This document shows positions 12,840-24,108 of a DNA stretch of 64,000 bases, piece after piece. Position 1 is the stretch's first letter. Every line of letters begins with the position of its first letter. The notes beneath the pieces are model-generated. The model had not been told where the DNA came from, searched no databases, and worked only from the letters and a program-made list of their open reading frames with translations. The stretch covers positions 1,488,001 to 1,552,000 of the forward strand of contig JARWIR010000051.1 of assembly GCA_029959085.1 (NCBI GenBank), in the 5' to 3' direction. Position numbers and translations under genes: made by a program. Source of the stretch: Nemophila menziesii (taxonomy: Eukaryota > Streptophyta > Magnoliopsida > Boraginales > Hydrophyllaceae).

Positions 12840-13310
12840 TAATGATACCTAAGATATTTGAAAAAGATACATAATATCAATATTTTGGTCACGCCAACAA
12901 TTAACGGTTGAATTGATAATATGTATCAAAGGTTGGATCACAATTAAAAGTTGAATACCGTGTTATTTAAATTAAAATTATAGATACTCACAATGCCTGT
13001 TTTAAACTGAGATTCTGAGATTTAGTCTTAGGCCTCTATAATATTTAGATTTTTTTTGGCCCTCAATTTATATAATAGTTATACTAAATAGGCCTTTTAT
13101 TATATTAAAATAACAAAATCATAATTACACAACTTAAAAATAAAATGAAAGTCCAAAATCAAATCAAACAAATAAATAAAGCGCAAAGACCCTATACTTT
13201 TTAAAATTTAAAACTAAAAAACAAAATGTTTGTAATACTCGTAGTTTATATTCGTTGTTTTTTAATTTTTAATTATATATATATATATATATATAGGTAT
13301 TATTATATTG
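12840..13310. other. AT-rich spacer with a (TA)n run
   Basis: Non-coding sequence between two LINEs. It contains a perfect alternating TA tract of about 22 bases at 13274-13295, and nothing else that I recognise. Confidence 0.6.
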
Positions 13311-13373
13311 TATGTCTTCTTTATTTTTTTCTGTTCCAAACATAATATATTAAACTAAAAACCGCTTACAAAA

Positions 13374-13991
13374 TTAGCCAATTCCTGAAGGAAAGGCATC
13401 AGAGTTGTTAAAGTAATCTAGCCTACTTGGATTCACATTATAATGTGAGCCATTCGAGTTGCTAAGTAGTTTTCGTTTGGCTAATCCATCAGTTAAGACA
13501 TTCCTATCCCTACAAGTCCATTTAAATATAGGTTTACAAGTTTCCGAAATAAAATAAATACTCTTAATAATATCACAAATCTTAGGAATATGAATAAATT
13601 TATTCATCTCTAAAGGAAGCATAATCCTTTGGCAGTCACTCTCTACAATTTCTTTTGATTCCTTCAAATCACGAGCAATCACACAAGCTTTAAGTATACC
13701 AAGGGCTTCTGCTTCAATTGGAGACTCCACATTCACTTCCCAAGCTTTGCTTTCCAGTACCTTGCTATTATAGTCCCTGTTAACACACGCAATAGCAGCT
13801 CTACTGTTAGAAAATGCTGCATCACAATTTATTTCAATAAAGTCTTTAGGAGGGGGAATCCATTTGTTATTGTAATTCCCTTTGTTATTAGCTTTGTTAT
13901 ATCTTCCATTATCCAGAAGAGCTGGATGGTTTTTATCTTCACTTTCTTTGTCTTTTATATCCTTCAGTTTTGTGGTAACATCATTAGGTAT
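13374..13991 (-). pseudogene. LINE ORF2, RNase H part downstream of the solo LTR insertion
   Basis: This is the C-terminal RNase H of the same ORF2, displaced by the solo LTR. When the LTR and one copy of the 5-bp duplication are ignored, the frame from 17131 continues directly into this segment. The acidic residues of RNase H are all present: EINCDAAF, ESPIEAEALGIL, VESDCQRIM and RDRNVLTDGLAKRKL. The stop codon is TAA (plus-strand 13374-13376). The segment itself is open, so interruption by the LTR is recent compared with ORF2 emergence in this family. Confidence 0.85.
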
Positions 13992-14386
13992 TGATGTCTC
14001 CTCATTTGTGATAATAAAATCTATTTCAGAGACATCATTTTAGGCGTATTTATTAGTTTAAAGGTCGATTTTCACATGATTTAGTGCACTTTCCTATTTT
14101 GGGTCTTGAATTAATTAAGAGATTATTACCCAAAGAGTCTTGAACACACCCCCTTAATATCCAACAAGACTCAGTAAATTCACTCTTCTTACTAAAGGCC
14201 ACCATTAAATTTTAACACTATATTCCCAAATCCCAATTACCTTCTTACCCTCTTTTGTATTTTATTTCTTATATATACAATTTTTATCCAGATAAAATTA
14301 AATCCCTTAACATACATTCTCTCTCCTCTCTATTCTCTTTCTCTTTTTTTCTCTCTCTTAAAATTCCAACGCAGCAACATAAAGCC

Positions 14387-14602
14387 ATGGCAACCAAATC
14401 TCAGTTCGTCGGAGAAGACTGTTGTCCCTTGTGACTGCCGATCTGGACCGCTAACAGAAGCTTTCTATTGGAAGGCAGACTCCATGGAAGCTCGTTCGGA
14501 GAAGCAGGTTCCGCCTCGATTGGAGTCAGATCTGCTGCGATTCTGGAAAAGAAGAAAGCAGTTAATCGCCTTGTAGTAGATGAAGCTATCAACGATGACA
14601 AG
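14387..14602 (+). pseudogene. CDC48: Captured gene fragment resembling the N-terminus of CDC48/p97
   Basis: In the frame of 14531-14602 the sequence encodes SAAILEKKKAVNRLVVDEAI followed by NDDK, then a GT splice donor at 14603 and AT-rich intron-like sequence. Plant CDC48, an AAA+ unfoldase, has a very similar block (AILE-KKxxNRLVVDEAINDDN) at its N-terminus, just before the first intron. Upstream, an ATG in a good context (GCCATGG, 14387) and a CT-rich leader look like the captured 5' UTR, but the frame between 14387 and 14531 is not continuous with the CDC48-like codons. It is therefore a broken transduplicate with no AAA domains. Confidence 0.72.
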
Positions 14603-15294
14603 GTTTTTTTGTTATTATTTTAATAGAACTTAATTATGGCTGCCAAGGTTGGGCTTTATATTGGATTTATGGTTTCAGATAATGGGAAATTTTTATGTGT
14701 AAAAAGTACTTTATTGATTTGGTAGATGAATCGTAACTGATTGGTGTGAAACTTTTACTTTTGAAGCAATACAATGTTATATAATGCATAGATAATAAAG
14801 ATGAGAGATTTGAGATTAACAAGGTTTCATAACAGGTTTTTCTATATAAATTATTGGTTATGGGTTCTAGTATTAACGAATTTAGTAGTATGTATTTGAT
14901 TTTTGATTTGCTGAAACATTGCATTATACATTGAAAGACAAGAGTTACCAAAAGGCTTATATTCGACTCCAAAAAATTAGATTGAGTATTCAACTCATTT
15001 TATGATTTAGTTTTTCTTATAATTGTAATTTATTAATGTGATCATTTGAGTTTTTAATTAATAATTGGTGTAATTTAGTTGGGGTATATTTATTGCTCTA
15101 ATTTCTATTTAGTATTTTTATACCATAAACTCATCTGTTTTTTATTTAATACTCAGCAAAAATCCTAAAAACTCAATTAATTTTCTCGATACTCAGCAAA
15201 GTTACTGAGCATGCTCAACAAAGTTACTGAGCAAACGAGCATGCTCAGTAAAGCGTCTCAACAAAAAAAATCGAATAATCAGCAGTTTTTTCCG

Positions 15295-15460
15295 ATACTC
15301 AGTACTTTTTCCATGCTCAGTACTTTATGCTCAGTACTGTTTCCATGCTCAGTACTTTATGCTCAATACTTTTTTCATGCTCAGTACTTTTTCCATGCTC
15401 AGTACTTTATCCATGCTCAGTACTTTTTCCATGCTCAGTACTTTATGCTCAGTACTTTTT
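15295..15460. repeat. Minisatellite, unit ATGCTCAGTACTTTTTCC
   Basis: About nine tandem copies of an 11-18 base unit centred on TGCTCAGTACTTT, with variants that lack the TTTCC spacer. Related single copies (ACTCAGCAAAGTTACTGAG) occur upstream from about 15150. It lies wholly within the Pack-MULE. Confidence 0.85.
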
Positions 15461-16192
15461 CCGGCGGTGGTCGGCGGTGGTCGGTGGTGGAGCTGGAAAT
15501 TATTGATAGTCAATGAAGGAGAGAGAGAAAAATGATAAAGTAGGAGAGAGATTAATGGTAATGGAGGAGAGAGAGTAATGGTAGTGGAGGAGAGAGAAGA
15601 ATATTTTTTTTTTGTCTTATATACACTAGAAGGGTAGTAATGATATTTGTCAATTTTGAGGCCTCTAAGTAGAAGAGAGAAATCACTTGGTTCTTATGTG
15701 GCACTAAGATGGTCCCCAAGACCCCTTGGGTAATTCACCCATTAATTAATTATTATTTTAAGAGCATATTGGGTTTAATTATTTATTTAGTGTGAAACTT
15801 TAGAGATATATGGTAATTAATTAGAGTCCAAGTTGGTTCAAAGAGCTAAAGGAAAGAAGATAAACATGGAAATTGAAGATAAGGAAGTAAAAGCTAAAAA
15901 TATGGAAAAGGAAAAGCTGCCTTAAATCTGAATTTCTGCACCTACGACCACAAATCAGCTTATATCTTAAAATCGGTGTGGAATCAGGAGAAACGATCAA
16001 GAGAAAAGTCAAAGATCTTTCCGAGACGATGAATTTCGACTACTCATACGCGTCAATCGGATGAGTATTGAAGCTGCTAGGACCAAAACAAAAACGGGGC
16101 AGATTCCATGTTTTTGGCCTACGAATTTGAGTTGGGCTAGGAGCCCAATATTTACCTTTTCCTTCAAGAAAACGATTAGGTTAACCTATACA

Positions 16193-16201
16193 CTATAAAT
16201 A
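16193..16201 (+). promoter_or_regulatory. TATA box of the solo LTR
   Basis: TATAAATA followed by CAGCC, in the same place as the TATA box in the two LTRs of the young element (minus strand there). If still active, it would drive transcription rightward into the LINE in antisense orientation. Confidence 0.55.
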
Positions 16202-17130
16202 CAGCCTCTTAACATTAAAAAATCATCCTTGGTTAAACCTTAAGCCAAGAGGAAGCTTACAACACAAGAAAAGAAGTCTGGAAGGAGCTGTTCATCAATA
16301 ATGTCATCTTCAACCTTTGAATTTGTAATTTCTTTCTTTTCTTCCATTAGTATGAACTAAATTTCCATTAGCTTGAGTTTTAGCATATATGTATGAACCC
16401 TAGTTTTGGTTGACATCTATCTAATTTGGGAATTCTATGTTTTAAATTGAATTATTGTTTTTATTCTCTGTTTATGTGTTTGGATTTATATTCTGTGTTC
16501 TTGTGGATCGCGACCATATAGAATTACCATCCAGTAGTTAGGTCACTATTGACAACGGTGTTTAATTACATGTTTAGCACATAACGTCTAGTATTCGGTT
16601 TAGATATGACAAATAAACCTAACTAGATAATCACCATGGTTTACTGTATTGCTATTTTACCAATTGCACGAACAGTTTGCTTATGACTCCTTATTGACAA
16701 AGTAAACCCTTTCTAAAACTACCTAGCGCAATTGAAACCGATTATTGAAATACTACATAAATCACCCTTACATGTTTAGAACGGCAAAACTAGTGGGGAT
16801 TACATGCTATTTACTCAAGCTAAACTCTCATACTACTTCTTCTCTTCCATTTAAATTCCTGTCTTTACTTTATTAGTTTAATTTAGTTAATTGAAAACCA
16901 AATAAAAATCTATTTTGTCTTTACTTTTCTGCGTTTTATTTGTTCTAACTTTTAATATTTGCACTTGATTATTGCATAAGATTCCCCTAACCTTCGTAGT
17001 CTCTGCGGAACGAATCTTACTTATTTATTAAAACTTGCATACGATCTGTATACTTGCAGAACAGTGCTAGACTAGGGTAATTAATTGCACTTATTTATAT
17101 TCTATTTTTATCACACCCTAGCCAACACCA

Positions 17131-19612
17131 GGTATATTAATATTTTGATAGGCATCCCAATCTCTTTTCGCTTTACCAAGAGTAGTAATAGGGTCTAGCT
17201 TGATAAATTTGTATTTATTATGATTTCTAGCTTTCCAGATTTGCCAAAGCAGAAAACATATTCTTTCAATAATAAAATTATTTTCTAACTTTTGTTTTTT
17301 CATATTCTCACAGATACTTTCCATCCAAGAGTCCATTCTAGATGAATTCTGGTTGCAAGTATGTATATCAAACTCAGAAGCTAGCCATAAAGCTCTAGCC
17401 CATTCACAATTAAGTAGTAAGTGTTCAGTTGATTCAGTCTCTTTGTTACATATATCACGTGTAGGTGTTTTAATAGCTTTATTTTTTAATACATTCTCAT
17501 TTGTGGGTAAGAGATTTTTAAGAGCTCTCCACATGAAATTTTTTACTTTAGGAATTAAATTTAAATTCCACATCATTTTCCATAAATTTGTACTAATAGT
17601 ATGAGATGATAAAGGTTTTAATTCACCTTTGTTCTGATGATTCTCTTTTAGTACTTGATAACATTTCTTAACAGTATATGAGCTATCCTGATGTATAATC
17701 TCAAAGGGAATATCTTTACCACCTGAATAAGGGATAAAGGTATTGAGAATAATCTCAGCAATCTTAGGGTTAAACTCCTGTTTTACAATAGTTTCATTCC
17801 ATTTTCTACCATCCTTTTTCATAAGATCAATAACATTAATAGCTATACCTTTATTAGGTCTAATAATATTAGACTTACAATGAATCCATATATCTTTATG
17901 AATATTAATAGTAGTACCATTACCCAATTTCCATTTAATGTTATCTTTAATAGTTTCCATTCCACTCACTAGACTTCTCCAACCCCATGAGGGTGAGTGT
18001 CCTAGTTGAGCTTCTAGAAAAGAATCATTGGGGAAGTACTTACCCTTAAGTAATTTAAAAAGCATAGAGTCTTGTTTATTAAGAATGTTCCAAGCTTGTT
18101 TCCCCAAGAGTGCTAGGTTCATGAGATGTAAATCTCTAAAACCTAAACTTCCTGAGTATTTACTTTTTGTTAACTTGTCCAATTTTTTCCAATGAACCTT
18201 TTTCTTACCATTGCAGCCCCACCAAAAATTAGAGATTTGCGAGGGGATAAGGTCACAAATCTTTTTTGGGATAAGGAAAGAGGACATATAATAATTTGGT
18301 AACTTTTGCAAGACAGCTTTAATAAGTATCTCCTTACCGCAGCTGAGAGAAATAAATTTTTCTAATTTTCTGTTTTTTGTAAAGTTTTCTCTACTAAAAA
18401 GTTAAAGTCTTTTACTTTGGACCTACTCCATTCGATGGGTAAATTATTTGTAATTGGCATATTCAATCTTTTAGCAAAAATATTTTGTAAAAAGATAGGT
18501 GTATTTGGGCTAAATTTAATCCCACATTTATTTAAATTAAGTTTCATACCTGTAGCATAGCTGTATCTATTTATAACATATTTCTAAATTGGTAGCATTC
18601 ATAAAGAAAATACTATCATCAGCGAAAAGTAAATGAGAAATAGGTGGGGTAGCTTTTGCTATTTTAATACCTTTCATACTGTTACTATCCATCTTATTTT
18701 TAATAAGTGTTGAAAGTAATTGAGTGGTTATACAAAAAAGAAAGGAGAGAGTGGGTCCCCTTGGCGCAAACCCCTTTGGGGTTTATCAATTTTAACAGGG
18801 TAACCATTGATCAGAATAGAGTAAGTTACAAAGTTAACACATTGCTAATCCATTTGTTATCAAAACCCATTCTAATCATAATATCTTTAAGGCAATCCCA
18901 TTCCACATTTTCATAGGCCTTTTGTATATCCGTTTTTATTGCCATATAATACTTTTTAGCATCTCGTTTGTTTTTTATAAAATGTAGTACCTCATGAGCT
19001 ATCATTGTATTCTCCTAAATATGCCTTCCAGGTATAAACGCTGATTGATTTTCATCAATCAAAATGTTTCAAACCGGTTGCATTCTGTTCACGAGAATTT
19101 TTTCCAAGATTTTATAAATAAAGTTGGAACAACTTATAGGGCGAAAATGTTTAATATAGGTAGGTTTTGAATTTTTTGGTATAAGCGAGATAAAAGTCTG
19201 GTTTAGATCATCTAAGGAGCCTTCATTGTACCAAAAATCATTGATAATTCTTGACATCTAGTTTGATAATGTTCTAATATTTTTTATAAAAGAAACTAGG
19301 GTAGCCATCTGGGCCAGGGGCTTTATTAGCCCCAAGTTCATTTATTGACCTTTCAATTTCTTCAATTTCAAGTTTTTTGTTAAGATTGGTATTCATATGA
19401 TCAGTGATGGTAGGGACTATATTATCCAAAATAGGATCATAATTTCTCTCCCCCACTGTCTTAAAAATGTTATTAAAGTAGTTTGTTATTTCAACATTTA
19501 TATCCGAGAAAGTTTCCACCCAATTACCATCTTCCGTATTTAATCTAGTAATGGTGTTTATTTTTCTTCTTTCTTTGTTGGAAGCATAAAAAAGAAAAGG
19601 TATTTCGATCAC
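17131..19612 (-). pseudogene. LINE ORF2, reverse transcriptase and zf-RVT part (broken)
   Basis: RT fingers begin near 19350 (NKAPGPDGYPSFFYKKY), followed by SLIPK and PTYIKHFRPISCSNFIYKI (about 19069-19200). The catalytic FADD is intact at 18615-18626. Frames shift near 19260, 19070 and 18360. From 18311 down to 17131 a long open stretch covers the thumb and connection (ISNFWWG, GGLGF-like GSLGFRDLHLMN, WGWRSL) and the zf-RVT knuckle (WRALKNLLPT, CNKETESTEHLLLNC). Its last codons run directly into the solo LTR insertion at 17130. Confidence 0.85.
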
Positions 19613-20669
19613 CCTTTTTAATCCATAAGTTTCTCGACCTTGAGGCCCAAAAGTCTTCCTATTTTTTCCAAAACTCTTCCACTAGTTTTATAGTATTATT
19701 ATACCCAGTCCAATATTTTGTAAGGGGATAATTGTAAATCATTTCTAACTTTTTTATATGCTAATTAATGATTTTTTGTTGTTGTTAAATTTGATCTTAC
19801 TCCATTTAGTAAGTAAAGATTTACATTTCTCAAGCTTATATGAGAGGGCATTTCTAAGAAGCCCATTGGGGCAGTTTTTTATTTTCCAGACTTTTTTGAT
19901 AATATTAAAGCATTCAGATTCCTCAATCCAACTATTTTCAAAATAGAAGCGCCTATCCTTCTTAATATGGTTTTCATTTAAAATAAGAATTTGTGGGGAA
20001 TGATCTGACCCTAGAGCTTGTAAAAGTGCAATCCAAGCTGAAGGGTATAGATCATTCCAAGTTTTATTACAAAAGGCTCTATCAATGAGGGATTTTATCA
20101 TTTCCTCATTATATCTTTTATTTTTCCAAGAGAATTTACACCATCTAGTGACAATTTCATCAAGCTTGTGATGTTTTATAAAACCATTAGACATATTCAT
20201 GTATTTATTGACTTTACTATTTCCTCCTTTTTTATTAGAGGTGTATCTTATGTTGTTAAAGTCACCAATAAGCATCCAAGGAGCATCATTAGTAGGTTTA
20301 AAGTTCGCATAGAGTCTGAGACAATCCTCCTTATTTTTATCTAAAGGGGCTCCATAAACAAAGGTTGATTGTGTTTCTATCCCATCATTTTTAATTTTGC
20401 AATGCATATGATTTATAGATTTACTAACCACCGTAACTTCATAATTATTTTTAATAAAAATTGTAAGTCCTCCGCTAAGTCCTATAGGTTCTACGGTCTC
20501 AAGGAGGGGTCATATTAATAATTTTTTCAAGTTTTTTAACAGATTTATATGTATTTTTTGTTTCCGAAAGAAATAGTACCTGAGGCCAATATTTAGCAAC
20601 CATATCAGCTAGGGTCTGGACTGTCAAGGTGTTGCCAATACCCTGACAGTTCCAGGATAGGTGTATCAT
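19613..20669 (-). pseudogene. LINE ORF2, endonuclease part (broken)
   Basis: APE-type endonuclease that nicks target DNA for target-primed reverse transcription. From the ATG at 20669 it reads MIHLSWNCQGIGN, the typical ORF2 start, then LFLSETKN (catalytic Glu). Stops occur near 20510. From 20431 the frame is open again through IGDFNNI, a Leu-rich middle and GSDHSPQILIL (SDH catalytic motif). The frame breaks again near 19750 before the RT part. Confidence 0.8.
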
Positions 20670-22424
20670 TGAGGGTGAAGGGGTTGATCTAGGTCAACCC
20701 CGCAAACCTTGTCAACGCTTGAATTATCCTTCTTCGAACCCGAGCTACTAGCTTCATCAATACCAATGTCTCTTTCCTTCGTAGCTTCAGTCTCTTGTTC
20801 TTCTTTCTCCATGTTAACACTTTCAATCAACTCTCCTTTTCTAGCTGCCTAAAGTGATTTTTGTTGCTTATCATTTGATTGATTAGTGTTGTTCTTCTTA
20901 ACTTTGAAACTCTTGGATTTGATTGATAATCTGGTGTTAAACTCTCCAAAGAATTTCTTCTTCATAATAGATAGTTGAGAGCCCTCAATACTCACACTGT
21001 CTCTGAAAATGGCGGTGGCTGATTGAGATGAAGTGAAGTTGAGAGATATGTTTGGTTTGGGTGTGGTGAACTCATCGAAAACTTTAGGGTTTTGGGTAGA
21101 AGGTGAAGTGTTGAGAGAAGTCGAGATGGTAGAGATTGGGGATTTAAAGTTAATTGTTTTATCCGATTGAGTAGAGTGGTTTGGGTTATTTGTGTCGGAG
21201 TTGGGGTTTGGGCTGTGAGAAGTTAAAAGAGTGTTGGGTAGTATGACATTTGGGCTTTTAATAAAATTTGGTGGGCTGACATAAGTGCAAAGGTTAAGTT
21301 ATTCTCTTGGGTTGGACTTTTGTTTAATTTTTTGATAAAAGAATCAGCCAACGTGGCTAAATTCTTTTCCTTCTCAGAATAAATAGTTGGAATTATTTGT
21401 TTTTCCTTCATTTTCGTATTAGACAAAGACAAACCCTGACCATTACCCTCCTTACGCTTCTCACTCTTCCTTCCCACTACCAATCCTTTGTTTTTGTCGT
21501 TAACTAAATTCGTACCAAATTTAAAAACGTTCGTAGTACCTGAAACACCGCTACCGTTAGTGGTCCTGTTAGTGACTTGATTGCTGAGTTCTGAGTTATC
21601 TTCAACCACCGAGTTGTTCCGAGTGCGATTCATGGTAGGTGCAATTCTTGTAGAAACTTTGTAATTAGCAATTTTCCTTTTGTTTGTGTTCATAGCTTGT
21701 GAAGCCATAGGAGTAGGACCCCTTGTTGATGTCTTTATCCAAGCTCCCAATTTAGGCGTGACCTTAGGGTTTTGAAATTTGTAATTCTTATTGTTCTCTT
21801 CATGACCAAATAGACCACACCCATAACAGACTTGGCCAATATCTTCATAGGTGAATTTGATCCAAGTCGTTGTAGTTTCAGTTTCCCAATAGTTGATGCC
21901 TGAAAGGAGTGAGGTTGATAATTTCCAGTCGATTTGGACTCTAGTAATAGATTTCTCCTCTATGTTGAGATCTTCTGGTAGTATAATAGAGTGAACTTTT
22001 CCAAAGTAGCTCATCATCTTTTCAATACAGTGTTTTGTTAATAAATTTGTTGGGATTCCCATGAGTTGAATCCATACAGTAGTTTGGTTGACCTTATTTT
22101 TTCGATACTGTAGTATTCTTTGATTGCAAAATGTTTTCCTTGTATTGTCCAGGGCCTCTGATTCCAGACTTTCCTTATATCTTCCTCATTTTTGAATTTG
22201 ATGGCGAAGACATTAGCATCACATCTCTCAGTTTCAACATGTTCAGTAAGAGACCAGTACTTGTTGATGTGATTATTGATAAAAATGTAGTTTACCTTTT
22301 CCATTGCTAGTAGCTTAGCAATAATTTTGAATTCTTTAGCATGTTTGTAAACTGAGTTATTATCAGGTGTGATAACAAGAGCTTTGTTTTTTGCTAGGGG
22401 GTGAGAAGGAGCATAGAAATCCAT
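20667..22424 (-). pseudogene. LINE ORF1, DUF4283-type nucleic-acid-binding protein with zinc knuckle (broken)
   Basis: It starts at the ATG at 22424 (MDFYAPSHPLAKNKAL). The N-terminal part resembles the DUF4283 domain of plant LINE and LINE-derived proteins (WNQRPWTIQGKHFAIKEY). The frame is lost near 22050 and resumes from 22062 with GIPTNLLTKHC and a knuckle-like CYGCGLFGHEE near 21815. The usual last Cys of the knuckle is not clear. The tail is polar and low in complexity. A stop at 21223 and another near 20850 interrupt it, but the frame continues to TGA at about 20667-20669, overlapping the ORF2 start as ATGA. The product would coat LINE RNA; here it is inactivated. Confidence 0.75.
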
Positions 22425-22699
22425 GACAAGAGGATTTGAATGCAGGATGAGAGGGAGAGAAAAGGAAGCGGAAAGGTTGAAAAACAAGAAGAGAGGAAGA
22501 GTGATGTAATGTATGGATTGTTGTAATGATGTATAACACTAGATCACAGAAGAAAACACCTAAAATGTAGGGATGTTAAATGCTAGGATGGTTTGGAAAT
22601 TTAGGATTGGTGTTTGTTTGAGAGGAGAGAGATTAGAGAAAATTTCATAACTTGTATCCCGAGAATCGGAGTTTTTTGTCTTTATATGTCTTCTTTATT

Positions 22700-23247
22700 A
22701 ATATTACTGAAAATATGACAAATTATTTTACCTTAATTAGATTTCATAGCAATTCTACAAATCCATTCTCTACTTTAGTGCTTTCGTCACCTTATCTAGG
22801 AGTACTATTTTATAAGGATAATGTTCCTTCTTTTTGTTAAATATACTACTATAACAGGATCATAAATTCTTAATAATTATCTAAGCAATAATAACAAATG
22901 ATGATTTTACTAAAAGCTGCTATCATCAAAAGATTCTTGGTTAAGAAAGAACAAAAAAAAAAAAAAAGTATAATGGTGGTAACCCACTCCATTATCATGT
23001 TAGTGACGCAGCCAACAAATTCAAGTAGAGCAAATCCCACTTCAACAGAAATACTACTTACTTTATTAAAATGATCATCTAAGTTTAGACGGACCTAGCT
23101 AGATGGAATTTCGGGTAATAAAAAAGTACAACAAGTAACAGAGTTTGGGACGATAGTACTAAAATTTATTTAAAAGTAACAGGATTCGAAGCAAAATTTA
23201 GGTGAAAAAGAAAAACGGAAATTAATTTCGTTAGGGAACTTTTATTA
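22700..23247. other. Non-coding spacer between LINE and copia element
   Basis: AT-rich sequence with an A-run at about 22955-22968. I see no gene or terminal repeats. Confidence 0.6.
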
Positions 23248-23252
23248 AAAAA

Positions 23253-24090
23253 TGTTGGACATCTGTGATGACCAAGTGTCCATTTGAGTGTCAAAATGGC
23301 CTTTTAAACTCTTCCCACATCGGTGGGATAAGAAGAGTTAGGGCTACTTATATAATATGTGATATTAACATAGTCCAAATGGCCAATAACCATGCACATG
23401 GCAAAGCAATAATCTAGCCCACACGCGTGCACCACCACCCGCCCGGCCCGGCACCGGCGACGGCGTGGGTCGTGGGGAGTCAAAAAAATGAAAAATGAAA
23501 TGGATTTTGTACCAGCTCTTATAGTGGTGGTTGACTACTCAAACGTATAACGAGCTGTTACAGAATATTACAAAACGTGTTACAGAATACAGAATATTAC
23601 AAAACGTGGGGGTTACTTAGCAATCCTAACGTCAACCCAATCAAGACTAATCCGGGAGAGAATCATGGGATTCAATAGGGGCGTTTCTGAAGGCTTGTCC
23701 ACTCCTCACCCCTATAAATAAAGCTCCCATTCCCCTCTCTACAGCTACGAAAAGGAAACACTCTCTGCCTCACCACCTACTCTCTATATTTTCCTAAACG
23801 TAGCTTTAGTTCTGTTAGAGATACCGGTCACTCCGGAATATCTTTTTAACGACAATAGTTTGACGGTACGGTGACTTTGTTTTCCTTTATTATCGTGTAA
23901 GTGTATTTCCTATTTCCGTGTATTGTTATTGGAATTTCCGTGTATTGTTATTTCAATTTCCGTGTAAACGTTATTTCAATTTCCGTGTAATTGTTATTTC
24001 GTTTTTTCCGTGTAAACTCGTTTTTATTTTCATTACTTTTCTTTTCGGGAAACCATTTCTTTTGTACAACTGGTGGTTATTAACATAACA
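23253..24090 (+). repeat. Left (5') LTR of the copia element
   Basis: 838 bp. It contains a TATA box (CTATAAATA, about 23712-23720) and, in the following transcribed part, about five copies of a 20-base unit built on TTTCCGTGTA plus TTGTTATTT (23908-24011). Compared with the right LTR it lacks about 80 bases after ACGTATAACG near 23549, and it has a shorter GC-rich simple-sequence patch at 23430-23480. Elsewhere the two LTRs look nearly identical. Confidence 0.92.
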
Positions 24091-24108
24091 ATTTAAAAAG
24101 ATATTCTT
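24091..24108 (+). other. Position of the primer binding site; non-canonical sequence
   Basis: Immediately after the left LTR the sequence reads ATTTAAAAAGATATTC. It is not the TGGTATCAGAGC initiator-Met complement of most plant copia elements. The decayed relative has ATTTCAAAAAGATTTA at the same place (45849), so the motif is conserved in the family and probably is the site or overlaps it. The tRNA involved is unknown. Confidence 0.5.

Larger units (their letters stand above)
14119..15740. mobile_element. Pack-MULE-like element with a CDC48-like exon fragment
   Basis: The left end reads GAGATTATTACCCAAAGAGT and the reverse complement of the right end reads GGGTGAATTACCCAAGGGGT, so the inverted repeats share ATTACCCAARGRGTCTTG. 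It is flanked by perfect 9-bp repeats ATTAATTAA (14110-14118 and 15741-15749), the Mutator signature. It is 1622 bp long. It contains CT-rich and GA-rich subterminal stretches that mirror each other, a CDC48-like first-exon fragment (14387-14602), AT-rich intron-like sequence, and a minisatellite (15295-15460). No transposase is present, so it depends on a MULE elsewhere. Confidence 0.82.
13992..17130 (+). mobile_element. Solo LTR of a Ty3-type family, carrying a Pack-MULE
   Basis: It starts TGATGTCTCCTCATTTGTGA and ends CTAGCCAACACCA, with a perfect 5-bp duplication GGTAT at 13987-13991 and 17131-17135. It matches, in opposite orientation and with clear divergence, the LTRs of the young element at 48010-55397. 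Shared blocks include the start, TAGTGCACTTTCCTATTTTG, GAGCATATTGGGTTTAAT and the TATAAATACAGCC promoter segment. No internal retrotransposon sequence remains, so it is a product of LTR-LTR recombination. Without the 1622-bp Pack-MULE and its extra 9-bp duplication it would be about 1.5 kb, the same size as the relatives. Confidence 0.85.
13326..22684 (-). mobile_element. Full-length L1-type LINE, split by a solo LTR
   Basis: Minus-strand non-LTR retrotransposon bounded by a perfect 15-bp duplication, TATGTCTTCTTTATT at 13311-13325 and 22685-22699. A T-run follows the left copy, which is the poly(A) tail of a minus-strand insertion. Removing the solo LTR and its duplicated 5 bases (3144 bp) leaves about 6.2 kb: a 5' UTR (22425-22684), ORF1 (22424 down to about 20667), ORF2 (20669 down to 13374) and a very short 3' UTR. 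ORF1 and ORF2 carry several frameshifts and stops, so the copy is dead, but its architecture is complete. Confidence 0.88.

Noticed and set aside
15211..15516. Plus-strand open frame of 101 codons with MLSTFS-like repeats
   Set aside because: It is produced by the minisatellite in the Pack-MULE. The peptide is low-complexity and has no homology that I recognise.
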